DNA of 64,000 nucleotides. Source: Verrucomicrobiia bacterium (lineage in GTDB: Bacteria; Verrucomicrobiota; Verrucomicrobiia; Limisphaerales; JADLHS01). The stretch spans positions 1-64,000 of the forward strand of contig WYBW01000075.1 of assembly GCA_011525685.1 (NCBI GenBank), read 5' to 3'. This document shows positions 25,524-36,714 of the stretch, in pieces. Numbering within the stretch: the stretch's first letter is position 1; the number at the start of each line of letters is the position of its first letter. A program made the position numbers and the translations under genes. Under the pieces are notes generated by a model. It was not told the DNA's origin and made no database searches. It saw nothing but the letters and a program-made list of their open reading frames with translations.

Positions 25524-26040
25524 GTCTTCCTGCAAAGGACACTTGCCTCCCGGCAAGAGCGTCACGCACTCAACAAAGGGCCGGTCAAACGAGAAAGCGA
25601 GGGGGAGCCCGGCGGGCCAGAGGAACGCGGTGGGGTGACGGTGACGGATACGAACGCGGCGGCGCAGCAGTTTCACCGTCTGGCGCGGACGGGGTCGGTG
25701 TCCCCGTAGCGGAAGGCATCCTGCCTGCCGTAGAGCCGAGCTTCCCAGCCCGGCGGAAACAGCGCCACGCACACCGGAGGATGCTGGAGCTTTCGTGAAC
25801 CGCGCAGGATTCAACCATTCCTTCCGGGCGGCTGGAAGCGCGCCCGCTACGTCAGGATGCCTGACGATACCTTCACGTTCCTTCACTCGCCCATTTGTGA
25901 CAAAATGAATTGCTCAACTCCGTCGTCCACAAAAATAGGGCCTCGGCACGCAGCCGGCAAATTTCTTCGCGCACGCTGGAAATCCAGCCGGCAAGTTTGG
26001 CGTGGACGAGTTCGCCGAGCACACTGCGTTGCTGGCGGCA
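25524..26040. other. Repeat-bearing gene-free region
   Basis: No convincing gene. It contains a repeat-family stretch at 25706-25725 (GTAGCGGAAGGCATCCTGCC) and a GGGCG/CGCCC palindrome at 25826-25850 with a GGAAG loop and terminal GCTAC. Bases 25870-26040 read on the minus strand give a short fragment (QRSVLGELVHAKLAGWISSVREEICRLRAEALF in abbreviated form) without a start codon, possibly a gene remnant downstream of the PIN gene. Confidence 0.45.
25826..25850. repeat. Short palindrome, GGAAG-loop family
   Basis: GGGCG, loop containing GCTGGAAG, then CGCGCCC and GCTAC. It is the same layout as the other dispersed copies. Confidence 0.45.
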
Positions 26041-26502
26041 TTATTCCCCCACACTATTTAGCGCGGCGTCCCGGATGTCCGGGGTAAGATACATGCCCGC
26101 TTCCTGGTCGAGCCGTGCGAGCAAGGTTCGCGCGGAAGGAATAAGCACTTTGCGTTTTGCCAGGAGCACGACGCCCAGCAGGCCGATCACAGCCACGCCT
26201 TCCTGGACGGCGAGTTTGCGGCCTTTGCGTTCGTCAATCAGCAGTCGGTCGGCCTGGAGTTCTCGCGCCAATTCTATCGCCTCGGCTTCGGCCGCATCCA
26301 CGATCTCAGCATATTTGCCCACTTGGGCGGTGTCTTGGACGGTGGCGGTGCGCAACCAATCTGGGAGCGGAGAATGGTTGCGGGTCAGTTCGCGGCGAAC
26401 GGCCTCGGGGACGATGACTTCGTGGAAAAGGTTGGGCAACAGCGTCGCTTCACCCACCGTCAGCAGCGCTGTGAGCGGTGATGTATCGGAAACGACAATC
26501 AT
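26041..26502 (-). CDS. PIN-domain toxin (DUF3368 type)
   Basis: A 153-residue PIN-fold protein. The acidic nuclease residues expected of PIN proteins are visible: D6 in VVSDTSPL, E in EAEAIELARE (about residues 72-81), and DER in LLIDERKGRKLA (about residues 88-98). The C-terminal region LARLDQEAGMYLTPDIRDAAL is typical of DUF3368 toxins. Such proteins are presumed RNases neutralised by a small antitoxin. Its start overlaps the stop of the UPF0175 gene by 4 bases (26499-26502). The pair sits between two genes that carry the same C-terminal STNL module, as if inserted into the cluster. Confidence 0.9.
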   Translation of the reverse strand: MIVVSDTSPLTALLTVGEATLLPNLFHEVIVPEAVRRELTRNHSPLPDWLRTATVQDTAQVGKYAEIVDAAEAEAIELARELQADRLLIDERKGRKLAVQEGVAVIGLLGVVLLAKRKVLIPSARTLLARLDQEAGMYLTPDIRDAALNSVGE

Positions 26503-26744
26503 CGCGCGGCGAGGGCTTCAACGGCGCGCAAGTCGGCGGCCAGTTCCTCCCTGCCGTAGTGAATGGGAATGCGACGCCGACCGAGTTCGCGCAGGAAAGC
26601 AGCCTGGGAAAGCCCGGCAACTTCTGCCGCCTGCCCGAGCGTGGCTTCCTCAGTCACAAAGAGGCCAATGGCCAGATGCAGGGACATCTCGCGTGGCGAG
26701 AGTCGCGCTTCAAGATGTTCAGGCAAGGTCAGCGTCATTTCCAT
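26499..26744 (-). CDS. UPF0175-family antitoxin
   Basis: An 81-residue protein with the UPF0175 pattern: a short beta strand (TLTLPEHLEARL), then LHLAIGLFVTEEATLGQAAEVAGLSQAAFLRELGRRRIPIHYG, a helix-turn-helix-like segment. UPF0175 genes regularly precede DUF3368 PIN toxins and are taken as their antitoxins and autorepressors. It is the first gene of the pair. Confidence 0.9.
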   Translation of the reverse strand: MEMTLTLPEHLEARLSPREMSLHLAIGLFVTEEATLGQAAEVAGLSQAAFLRELGRRRIPIHYGREELAADLRAVEALAAR

Positions 26745-26831
26745 TTGTTATTCTGCCAGTCATCCTATCACGCAACGCCGATATGGCAATCATCGCCTTC
26801 TTGCAGAACCGATTGAACCCACCCTCACAAC

Positions 26832-27614
26832 ATGAGCACGAATAAACAGAAGTTGTTTGCAAGGAGAAGCATTTGCCTGGGCGCGTACGGCCTCTTGCTC
26901 GCCTCTATTGGCATGGCCTCCGGCATTCCCGAACCCGCGCTCATTCTTTATGGCAGTGTCACCAACACGGCCGGCCCACTCCTGCTCACGTCGGGCGGGG
27001 TGAATTGGCTGGTTGTCGGCGCGGCCTCCAGTGCCTCGGCCTCCTCGACCATTGCCAGCGTGAACGGCCAGTTTTTCTACGTCGCCCGCATCCCGTTTGA
27101 AACCCGTTCCGCCGGTAACCTCACGTTCACTCCGTCGCCCAACACGCTGCCGCTCACCGCCGCCCCAAGCAATTTTACCCGGTCGGCCACGGTGATTGGC
27201 GTCGTCGCCACACTCGTTCCGCCCGCCTCCACCAACTTCACCTTCAGCAAAGCCGACCGAGGCCGCATCGAGCGCGTGGACCTGCTGGTCAATCTGCCCC
27301 TTGATCCCGCCCTCGACTCCGACGGCGATGGAGTGCCCGATTGGGCCGAACTCATCGCCGGCACGGATCCTTACGATCCGGATTCCGTCTTCAAAGCCTC
27401 CACCGAGCTTCAACCCGCCTCCGGCGGCGGCCTGATCATCAAATGGGCCAGTGTGGCCGGCAAAACCTACTCGATACATCGCAGCACGAACTTATCCCAA
27501 GGCTTCAGCCTGCTGGTGGACAATCTCCCAGCCACCGCACCGCAGAACCAATACACCGATTCCACCGCCACCACTGCCGGACCATACTTCTATCGCATCG
27601 CCGTAAGTCCGTAG
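26832..27614 (+). CDS. Secreted protein with TSP3 calcium motif and STNL module
   Basis: A 260-residue protein with a signal peptide (ICLGAYGLLLASIGMASG). An N-terminal beta-rich domain of about 150 residues contains YGSVTNTAGPLLLTSGGVNWLVVG and RIPFETRSAGNLTFTPSPN. It is followed by one TSP3-like loop (DSDGDGVPDWAELIAGTDPYDPDS) and a C-terminal STNL-type module (TYSIHRSTNLSQGFSLLVDN...FYRIAVSP). The module links it to the cohesin-like and haloperoxidase genes on the other side of the toxin-antitoxin pair. The function is unknown; surface attachment is inferred from module sharing. Confidence 0.8.
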   Translation: MSTNKQKLFARRSICLGAYGLLLASIGMASGIPEPALILYGSVTNTAGPLLLTSGGVNWLVVGAASSASASSTIASVNGQFFYVARIPFETRSAGNLTFTPSPNTLPLTAAPSNFTRSATVIGVVATLVPPASTNFTFSKADRGRIERVDLLVNLPLDPALDSDGDGVPDWAELIAGTDPYDPDSVFKASTELQPASGGGLIIKWASVAGKTYSIHRSTNLSQGFSLLVDNLPATAPQNQYTDSTATTAGPYFYRIAVSP

Positions 27615-27789
27615 CGGGATTCAGGTCAATTGTACCTTGTCCGGAGGGTCGTGCAGGCTGCTGGTTGCGCGTTCCCCCGGTGTCCCCCTGCCGGTTGAGG
27701 CCTTCGTTTGAGGCCCGTTTGAGGATTGATTCCTGTCAGGGAGTCGTTCAAGCTGCGGCCCGGCAACCGACAATTCAGACCACGGGCTT

Positions 27790-30045
27790 ATGAAAACCAA
27801 CTCTCACCACTGGCATTTCTTCCGTGCGGGCGGCTTTGATCAGGTCAAACTCGAATCCGGCGCGGACTACACGCACCTCGAGCAGCTCGACCAGAAGCTC
27901 TGGGTCGCGCTGGCCTGCCCGACCACCGGGCTGGAGTTCGATTCCAAAACCGCCGCGCTCATTGACACGGACAAGGATGGGCGCATCCGCGCGCCCGAGC
28001 TGATCGCCGCCATCAAGTGGGCCGCCTCGATGCTCAAGAATCCCGACGACCTTGCCAAGGGCGGCGACTCCATTCCGCTCTCCGCCATCAACGACACTTC
28101 GCCGGAGGGCAAACAACTGCTGGCTTCCGCCAGACAAATTTGCGCCAACCTCGGCAAGGCGGACGCCACCGCCATTTCGCTCGCCGATGCCTCGGATGCG
28201 AACAAGATTTTCACCAACACAACCCTCAATGGCGATGGGGTAATCCTCCCGGAGTCCGCCGGCGACGATGCCACGAAAGCGGTCATCAACGACATCATCG
28301 CCTGCCTTGGCGCGGTGACGGATCGCTCGGGCAAACCGGGCATTGACCAGGCCAAGGCGGACACGTTCTTCGCCGAGTGCGCCGCGTTCGAGGCGTGGAA
28401 CAAGAAGGCGGAGACGGATGCGGCCAACATCCTGCCGGCGGGTGACGGCACCGCCGCCGCGGCCGCCGCCGTCCGGGCAATCAAGGGCAAGGTGGATGAT
28501 TACTTTGGCCGCTGCCGGCTGGCGGCGTTCGATCCGCGCGCCGTCGCGTTGCTCAACCGGAAGGAGGAGGAGTATCTGGCGGTGGCGGCGAAGGACCTGA
28601 GCATCACAGCCGCGGAGATCGCCGACTTTCCACTCGCGCAGGTTGCCGCCGGCAAACCGCTGCCGCTCAAAGGGCCGATCAATCCCGCTCATGCCGCCGC
28701 CGTGGCCACGCTGCACGCCGCCGCCGTGAAACCGTTGCTCGGCGACAAAACCGAGCTGACTGAATCGGACTGGACGGCGTTGCAGGCCAAACTCGGGGCG
28801 TTCGAGTGCTGGACGGCGGGCAAGGCGGGCGCGGCGGTTGAGAAACTGGGTTTGCCGCGCGTGCGGGACATCCTCGGCGGCAAGGCGCGCGACAACATCA
28901 ACGCGCTGATTCTCAAGGACAAGGCGCTGGAGCCCGAGGCCACCGCCATTGCCAACGTGGAGAAGCTTTGCCGTTTTGTCCGCGATCTGCGGACGTTGTG
29001 CGTCAACTTCGTCAACTTCAAGGACCTTTACGCCGGGGAGCGGCCCGCCATTTTCCAGTGCGGCACGTTGTATCTGGATCAACGTTCCTGCACGCTCTGT
29101 CTGCCGGTGGACGACGCCGGCAAGCACGCCACCATGGCGGGTCTGGCGGGTGCATATCTGGCCTATTGTGATTGCGTGCGCAAGGGTACGGGGGAGAAGA
29201 AATCCATTGTGGCGATTTTCTCCCAGGGCGACGACGACAACCTGATGGTGGGGCGCAACGGACTGTTTTACGACCGCCAGGGACGTGACTGGGACGCCAC
29301 GATCACCAAGGTGGTCGCCAACCCGATCAGTTTGCGCCAGGCCTTCTGGTCGCCCTACAAGAAACTCGTGCGGATGATCGAGGAGATGATCGCCAAGCGC
29401 GCCGCCGCCGCCGACACGGCTTCCACCGCCAAGCTGGAATCCACGGCGACCACCGTGGCCACGGCGGACAAGGCCAAGCCCGCCGAGCCGGCCAAGAAAG
29501 TGGACGTGGGAGCGGTCGCCGCGATGGGCGTGGCGGTGGGCGCCATCGGCACGGCCTTTGCCTACTTCATGGGGCTGTTCAAAGGTATCGCGCCCTGGCA
29601 ACTGCCGTTGATCATCCTCGGGATCATGTTGTTGATTTCGTTGCCGTCGCTGGTGCTGGCGTTCATCAAGCTCCGCAAGCGCAACCTGGGGCCGATTCTG
29701 GATGCCAATGGCTGGGCCGTGAACGCGAAGGCGCGGATCAACGTGCCGTTTGGCACCTCCCTCACCGGCATTGCCAAGCTGCCGCCCGGTTCGCACGTGG
29801 ACGTGAGCGACAAATACGCCGAGAAATCCGCCGTGTGGCCCAAGGTGTTGATCGTCCTGTTCGTGGTCTGGTGGCTCTATGCCTTCCTCAACGACGACGT
29901 GGGCCGCTTGTATCGCTGGACCGACGGCAAATACGGCAAGCCCCCGGCGGAAGTGCAAAAACTGCTCGACGAACAAAAGGCCGCGGAGAGAGCCGCCGCT
30001 GAAGCCAAAGCCGCCGCCGAGGCCGCCGCCGCGGAAGCGAAGTGA
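27790..30045 (+). CDS. Large EF-hand protein with C-terminal membrane segments
   Basis: 751 residues. An EF-hand-like loop lies near residues 58-70 (DTDKDGRIRAPEL) and a second weaker one near 150 (LNGDGVILPESA). A long soluble region includes a cysteine pair (LDQRSCTLCLPVDD). An Ala/Lys/Thr linker at about 535-575 is followed by three hydrophobic segments (VAAMGVAVGAIGTAFAYFMG, LPLIILGIMLLISLPSLVLAFI, VLIVLFVVWWLYAFL) and an Ala/Glu-rich coiled tail. The large N-terminal part lacks a signal peptide, so it is probably cytoplasmic. I do not recognise a named family. It stands alone. Confidence 0.85.
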   Translation: MKTNSHHWHFFRAGGFDQVKLESGADYTHLEQLDQKLWVALACPTTGLEFDSKTAALIDTDKDGRIRAPELIAAIKWAASMLKNPDDLAKGGDSIPLSAINDTSPEGKQLLASARQICANLGKADATAISLADASDANKIFTNTTLNGDGVILPESAGDDATKAVINDIIACLGAVTDRSGKPGIDQAKADTFFAECAAFEAWNKKAETDAANILPAGDGTAAAAAAVRAIKGKVDDYFGRCRLAAFDPRAVALLNRKEEEYLAVAAKDLSITAAEIADFPLAQVAAGKPLPLKGPINPAHAAAVATLHAAAVKPLLGDKTELTESDWTALQAKLGAFECWTAGKAGAAVEKLGLPRVRDILGGKARDNINALILKDKALEPEATAIANVEKLCRFVRDLRTLCVNFVNFKDLYAGERPAIFQCGTLYLDQRSCTLCLPVDDAGKHATMAGLAGAYLAYCDCVRKGTGEKKSIVAIFSQGDDDNLMVGRNGLFYDRQGRDWDATITKVVANPISLRQAFWSPYKKLVRMIEEMIAKRAAAADTASTAKLESTATTVATADKAKPAEPAKKVDVGAVAAMGVAVGAIGTAFAYFMGLFKGIAPWQLPLIILGIMLLISLPSLVLAFIKLRKRNLGPILDANGWAVNAKARINVPFGTSLTGIAKLPPGSHVDVSDKYAEKSAVWPKVLIVLFVVWWLYAFLNDDVGRLYRWTDGKYGKPPAEVQKLLDEQKAAERAAAEAKAAAEAAAAEAK

Positions 30046-30367
30046 GTTGACTTGACCTACGCCGTGGTCAGCGGATCAAGGCCAGCCAACAAGGCCATTG
30101 ATGCGGACCAGGCCCAAAACAGTCGTCCCTGTCGGCGACGAGGGCGTCGTGGCCACGCCGTCTCCGCGGTGAGGCTGAGTTCGAACCCTGCGATCGGAAG
30201 TGGCGGCTCAAGGGGTGGAACGGCTTGCGCTGCGAGCCGTAACCAGGCGTATGGCGGCGCAGCCCTTCACCGCGACGTTCCGCCCGCTCTGCGCGGGCGA
30301 AGTGCTCGCAGCGCGAGCACTGCTACCACCCAGGTTGCCCCTTCAGCCACTCCTGTTTGACCAAAGA
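30046..30367. other. Gene-free region before rimO
   Basis: About 320 bases with no convincing gene. It holds a perfect 9-bp hairpin at 30301-30321 and several GC-rich near-palindromes (for example around 30140-30160 and 30215-30240). A T-loop-like GTTCGAACC at about 30180 has no tRNA around it. Confidence 0.5.
30301..30327. repeat. Palindrome AGTGCTCGC/GCGAGCACT followed by GCTAC
   Basis: Perfect 9-bp stem with AGC loop and a downstream GCTAC, matching the terminal signature of the dispersed palindrome family. Confidence 0.5.
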
Positions 30368-30396
30368 TTGCCTGGCCCGCGGGCGTTGCGTAACCT
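30368..30396 (+). promoter_or_regulatory. Promoter of rimO, near-leaderless
   Basis: TTGCCT at 30368-30373, 17-base spacer, TAACCT at 30391-30396. The predicted start of transcription is about 3 bases before the GTG start codon at 30406. Confidence 0.55.
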
Positions 30397-30405
30397 GCGC
30401 CGCCT

Positions 30406-32139
30406 GTGACAAAGGCATTACGCAAAGAACGACCCGTGCGGGTGGGTTTGATCTCGCTCGGCTGCGCCAAGAACCTGGTGGACGCCGAGATCATGCTCGG
30501 GTCATTGCTCAAGGAAGGCGCGGAAATCACCAACGACGCCGCGCAGGCGGACGTGGTGATCGTGAACACCTGCTCGTTCATTGACTCCGCGCAGGAGGAG
30601 AGCGTGGATGCCATTCTGGAGTCCGCCGAAGTCCGTGAGGCGAGAAACCGCGGCCAGGGCCTCGTGGTTTCCGGCTGCCTGCCCCAACGATTCCGCGACG
30701 AACTGCCGAAGCTGTTCCCCGAAGTGGACGCGTTCATGGGAATTGATCAGGTGGCCAGCGTCGGTGAAATCGTCCGGCAGGCCATCGCCCGGCGCGCCGC
30801 ACGGCAGGAAGATGCGAGTTCCCAGCCCAAGAGCCCAAAGACCAAAGTCGTCGCCCGGCTGGCCGATTTGGAGCGGCACAAGCCAACAACCTCCCGGCAC
30901 GATGCGTCCGAGTCCTTGCGGGGGACAGACAAGTTTGGCAGGACCAGAACCGTCATCGGCCCGGCCGCGCAAACCAAGGTCTCCGCCGAATCGGCAAGAG
31001 CGCCGGGAGAGGGCGCCGCGCTCCTGGAGGTCAACGCGCGCCCGACCTACGTCCCCGACTACGCCACGCCGCGCTTTCGCCTCACGCCGCGACATTTTGC
31101 CTACGTGAAGATCGCCGAGGGCTGCAACCACCCGTGCAGCTTTTGCATCATCCCCCGGATGCGCGGCTCGCATCGCAGCCGGACGCCGGCGGACATCCTG
31201 GCCGAAGCCCGGGCGCTGATTGCCGACGGGGTGAAGGAGCTGAACCTGATTTCGCAGGACTCGACCTACTACGGGCTGGACCTGCGTCCCAACCATTCGC
31301 GCGCGATCGCCTCGCCGGAGCGGTTTGGCTCGGCGGTGAAATCCCTGCCGGGGGAGGCGGCGACCCTCAGTACGCTGCTGCGCGAGTTGAACGCGCTGCG
31401 CGGTGACTTCTGGATTCGCCTGCTCTACACGCATCCCGCGCACTGGACGGATGAATTGATCAAAACGATCGCGGCCTGCCGGAAGGTGGCGCGTTATGTG
31501 GACATTCCTTTGCAGCACATTCACGACAACATGCTGCAACGGATGCGGCGGGAAACCTCGCGGGCCTACATCGTGGACCTGTTGCGCAGAATCCGCGCCG
31601 GGGTGCCGGGCATCGCGTTGCGCACCACGTTCATCGTGGGTTTTCCGGGCGAAACCGAGGCGTGCTTCGAGGAGTTGCTGGCGTTCATCCGTGAAACCCG
31701 TTTCGAGCGGTTGGGCGTGTTTCCCTATTCGCGGGAGGACGGCACCCTGGCGGGGAAGATGGCGGCGCAAGTGCCCGAAAAACTCCGCCAGCGCCGCCGC
31801 GAACTGGCCATGGCGGCGCAACACGAGGTGGCGGTGCATGTCGCCGAATCGTTCGTGGGGCGCACGCTGCGGGTGCTCGTGGAAGGCGAAGCGCGGGCGG
31901 AGCAATTGCGGCAGGCCGGGGTGAGTTCGTGGGAGCATGGTCTTGTCCGCACGTCCGCGGCGCCGCCCGCGGAACTGGACGGAGGACGATACCTCGTCGC
32001 GCGCGGCGAGGCGGACGCGCCGGACATAGACGGCCGGGTGTATGTGCGGGCCGCGAAGCGCCGCCTGCCCCTCGGCCAGTTCGCCCGCGTCCGCATCATC
32101 GGCCACACGGACTACGATTTGATCGCGCAGCCGGCGTGA
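30406..32139 (+). CDS. rimO: Ribosomal protein uS12 methylthiotransferase RimO, with extra insertions
   Basis: A 577-residue radical SAM methylthiotransferase that modifies an aspartate of ribosomal protein uS12. The start is GTG. The UPF0004 domain has cluster cysteines C20, C56 and C91. The radical SAM motif EGCNHPCSFC has C240, C244 and C247. IPRMRGSHRSR follows, and a C-terminal TRAM domain ends in GHTDYDLIA, as in RimO. The protein is about 130 residues longer than usual. About 75 extra residues (roughly 136-212, low-complexity, including QPKSPKTK) lie between the first two domains. About 25 more (near 288-312, NHSRAIASPERFGSAVKS) lie in the radical SAM barrel. The start of the first insertion reads like the CCCAAGCCCAAAG repeat found in leuS. 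Confidence 0.95.
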   Translation: MTKALRKERPVRVGLISLGCAKNLVDAEIMLGSLLKEGAEITNDAAQADVVIVNTCSFIDSAQEESVDAILESAEVREARNRGQGLVVSGCLPQRFRDELPKLFPEVDAFMGIDQVASVGEIVRQAIARRAARQEDASSQPKSPKTKVVARLADLERHKPTTSRHDASESLRGTDKFGRTRTVIGPAAQTKVSAESARAPGEGAALLEVNARPTYVPDYATPRFRLTPRHFAYVKIAEGCNHPCSFCIIPRMRGSHRSRTPADILAEARALIADGVKELNLISQDSTYYGLDLRPNHSRAIASPERFGSAVKSLPGEAATLSTLLRELNALRGDFWIRLLYTHPAHWTDELIKTIAACRKVARYVDIPLQHIHDNMLQRMRRETSRAYIVDLLRRIRAGVPGIALRTTFIVGFPGETEACFEELLAFIRETRFERLGVFPYSREDGTLAGKMAAQVPEKLRQRRRELAMAAQHEVAVHVAESFVGRTLRVLVEGEARAEQLRQAGVSSWEHGLVRTSAAPPAELDGGRYLVARGEADAPDIDGRVYVRAAKRRLPLGQFARVRIIGHTDYDLIAQPA

Positions 32140-33071
32140 TCCGCTGGACCGCCTCACAGGACCGCGTCACCCGGGGCCGTGAAACGGAACGCGGTTGGGC
32201 CGCACGTGCTTCCCGACTCTCGTGGCGCATCCCGATCAAAGGTGGTGAGGGTCGCGCTGCGATCCGCCCGTCGTGCGCGGTGGCGGGGCAGTTTGGGGAG
32301 AGATTCCTCTGGCAAAAGCTCGCGCACTGAACCCCTGAACCGCCTGGGAGGGGCGTAACGCCGGTTTTCCAACCGGCCCCGCCTGCCCAGTGGAATAAAG
32401 CGGGTGGTGAGCACTGTATTACTCTCCGTCAGAATACTCGTGGCCCGCGAAGCAGTTCCGAGCGATACGGTTTTTGTTGTCACCTTTCTCCTCTACTCCC
32501 TTTCGCCCGGACAGGCGGGACGCGCTGTCCCACGTTGGTTGCGGCTTCGCCGCGCTGTGAACGCTCGTCGAAAGACCCCCGGCCCGCGCCGAATGGAAAG
32601 TCGGCGTTACAGACCGGCGGTTCATGGAGATCCGCATACGCGGCTGGGGGCGTGGTTCCGCCGGATGCTGCGTTCCCCACTCCAGGCTGAAGGCGGCGGC
32701 AAGAGCCTCTGGGACCATCGAATCAACCCGCCCGTCACCGGTGGCGAAAGGATGGGTTGCTCCATGGTGAGCCGCCAGCCGATAGGCCCTGAGCGTGTCC
32801 CGGTCCGCGAGGGTGTTCGTTCCAAAGGCCGCCTGCCACGCGTACAGCGCGGCGCTCGACTCATGCTCCTTCCGTTGCATTACGCCATCCACGTCGCCGC
32901 GGCGCAGAGACGTCAGAGTGTTCACACATTCAACCATGTCCGAGCGGTACGGCTGAATCGTCAACGGCTTCGCCGCACGGCGGAGAACACGCTGGTAATG
33001 CGCCGCCATGCCGGCGTCCCCCGAAGAACAGCCCCAGAAAGTTTCGCTGATGATCGCGCTGGTGGCCGTTT
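32140..33071. other. Repeat-rich non-coding or decayed region
   Basis: About 930 bases with no intact gene. It includes the paired palindromes at 32355-32610. Minus-strand readings at about 32640-33060 give protein-like but unassignable pieces (for example TATSAIISETFWGCSSGDAGM and LADRDTLRAYRLAAHHGATHP). These may be the decayed end of the RHS tip or of a gene that followed it. Confidence 0.5.
32355..32610. repeat. Second pair of inverted palindromes, MITE-like
   Basis: Left end at 32355-32377 is GTAAC followed by a perfect hairpin (GCCGGTT, TTCC, AACCGGC). Right end at 32587-32610 is CGCCGAAT, GGAA, AGTCGGCG, TTAC. Orientation and flanks match the 2210-2324 pair, but the interior is longer and diverged. 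Confidence 0.55.
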
Positions 33072-33701
33072 TTACTTGGAAGCAATCCCTCGACTGCAGC
33101 CGCGGTGCGAACGCCCGCCACCTGGCGCCATGCACGTGTCGAAGTTCACCTTGCAATCGGCCCTGCATGCAGCAAGGCAGGCCTCGTTCTGAGCTGGACT
33201 GTTATCGTCCATGGAGGCTGCCCCATACTCAATCTCACAGCGATCATTGCAAGTGCGGAAAGTCCCCAAGCACGTGCTTCCTCCCGGCAGGAAGGGATAC
33301 GGAAGGTCCTCCCCAGCTTTTTTGCTCTTGCCTCGGCCACTGTGATTCGAAATTCGTGCAAGGACACGGCGGCTTCGGCTTCCTTGGAGGCGGAGAGGGT
33401 TTTGGTCGTGATTCGAACCATGGGTCGGAGGGAAGACGCCCGTCCGCGTCTACGTTCGAGATCGGATTGTTCTGGGCGATGAAATACAGATTCATCCCAC
33501 CTTCCTCTTGATCGGATGCCGATTCAGCCACCGTTGCAGATCGGGGGCAGACCAGCGGTAGCCGTAGTAGAAGCCGGGCGTGGCCAGCCATTCCTTCGAC
33601 GAAAACCGATACCCATTTGCCCCGGCCAAGGCCCTGCTCGTCGAAACCGTGTTCCCATGCGCGTCATACTTGTAGCTCGCCGCCAATAATTCTGGCGACA
33701 A
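33072..33701 (-). pseudogene. Decayed RHS 3' end with cysteine-rich tip
   Basis: Reading from 33701 downward gives an RHS core: YKYDAHGNTVSTS, GYRFSSKEWLATPGFYYGYRW, LQRWLNRHPI. One base then appears lost, and the other frame continues EEGGMNLYFIAQNNPISNVDADG, the end of the core. The tip continues through PCPC, then shifts frame again near 33250 into CNDRCEIEYG...CLAACRADCKVNFDTC and stops at 33072. The whole N-terminal part and YD repeats are missing. The fragment ends 46 bases from the leuS start codon, and the leuS promoter lies between them. It is an orphan RHS tip fragment, not expressed as one protein. Confidence 0.8.
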
Positions 33702-33709
33702 CTCTGGCG

Positions 33710-33738
33710 TTGCTGCCGGGGGCGCCTTTGCCCAGAAT
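33710..33738 (+). promoter_or_regulatory. Promoter of leuS, near-leaderless
   Basis: TTGCTG at 33710-33715, 17-base spacer, CAGAAT at 33733-33738. The predicted transcript begins about 3 bases before the ATG at 33748. Confidence 0.45.
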
Positions 33739-33747
33739 TCGCCGCCT

Positions 33748-36666
<2,919 letters not shown>

Positions 36667-36714
36667 CCGCGCCAGATGAATGGCGTTGAAACGCTCGCGT
36701 CCCCACGCTCGTCC

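Noticed and set aside
25910-26845. A 311-codon plus-strand frame over the toxin-antitoxin pair
   Set aside because: Ser/Arg-rich shadow; the minus strand gives an overlapping UPF0175 and PIN pair with clear motifs.
27775-29976. A 733-codon minus-strand frame antisense to the EF-hand protein
   Set aside because: Same compositional artefact; no domain and no translation start evidence.
30170-30240. Possible tRNA because of GTTCGAACC near 30180
   Set aside because: No pairing T stem, anticodon arm or acceptor stem can be built on either strand.
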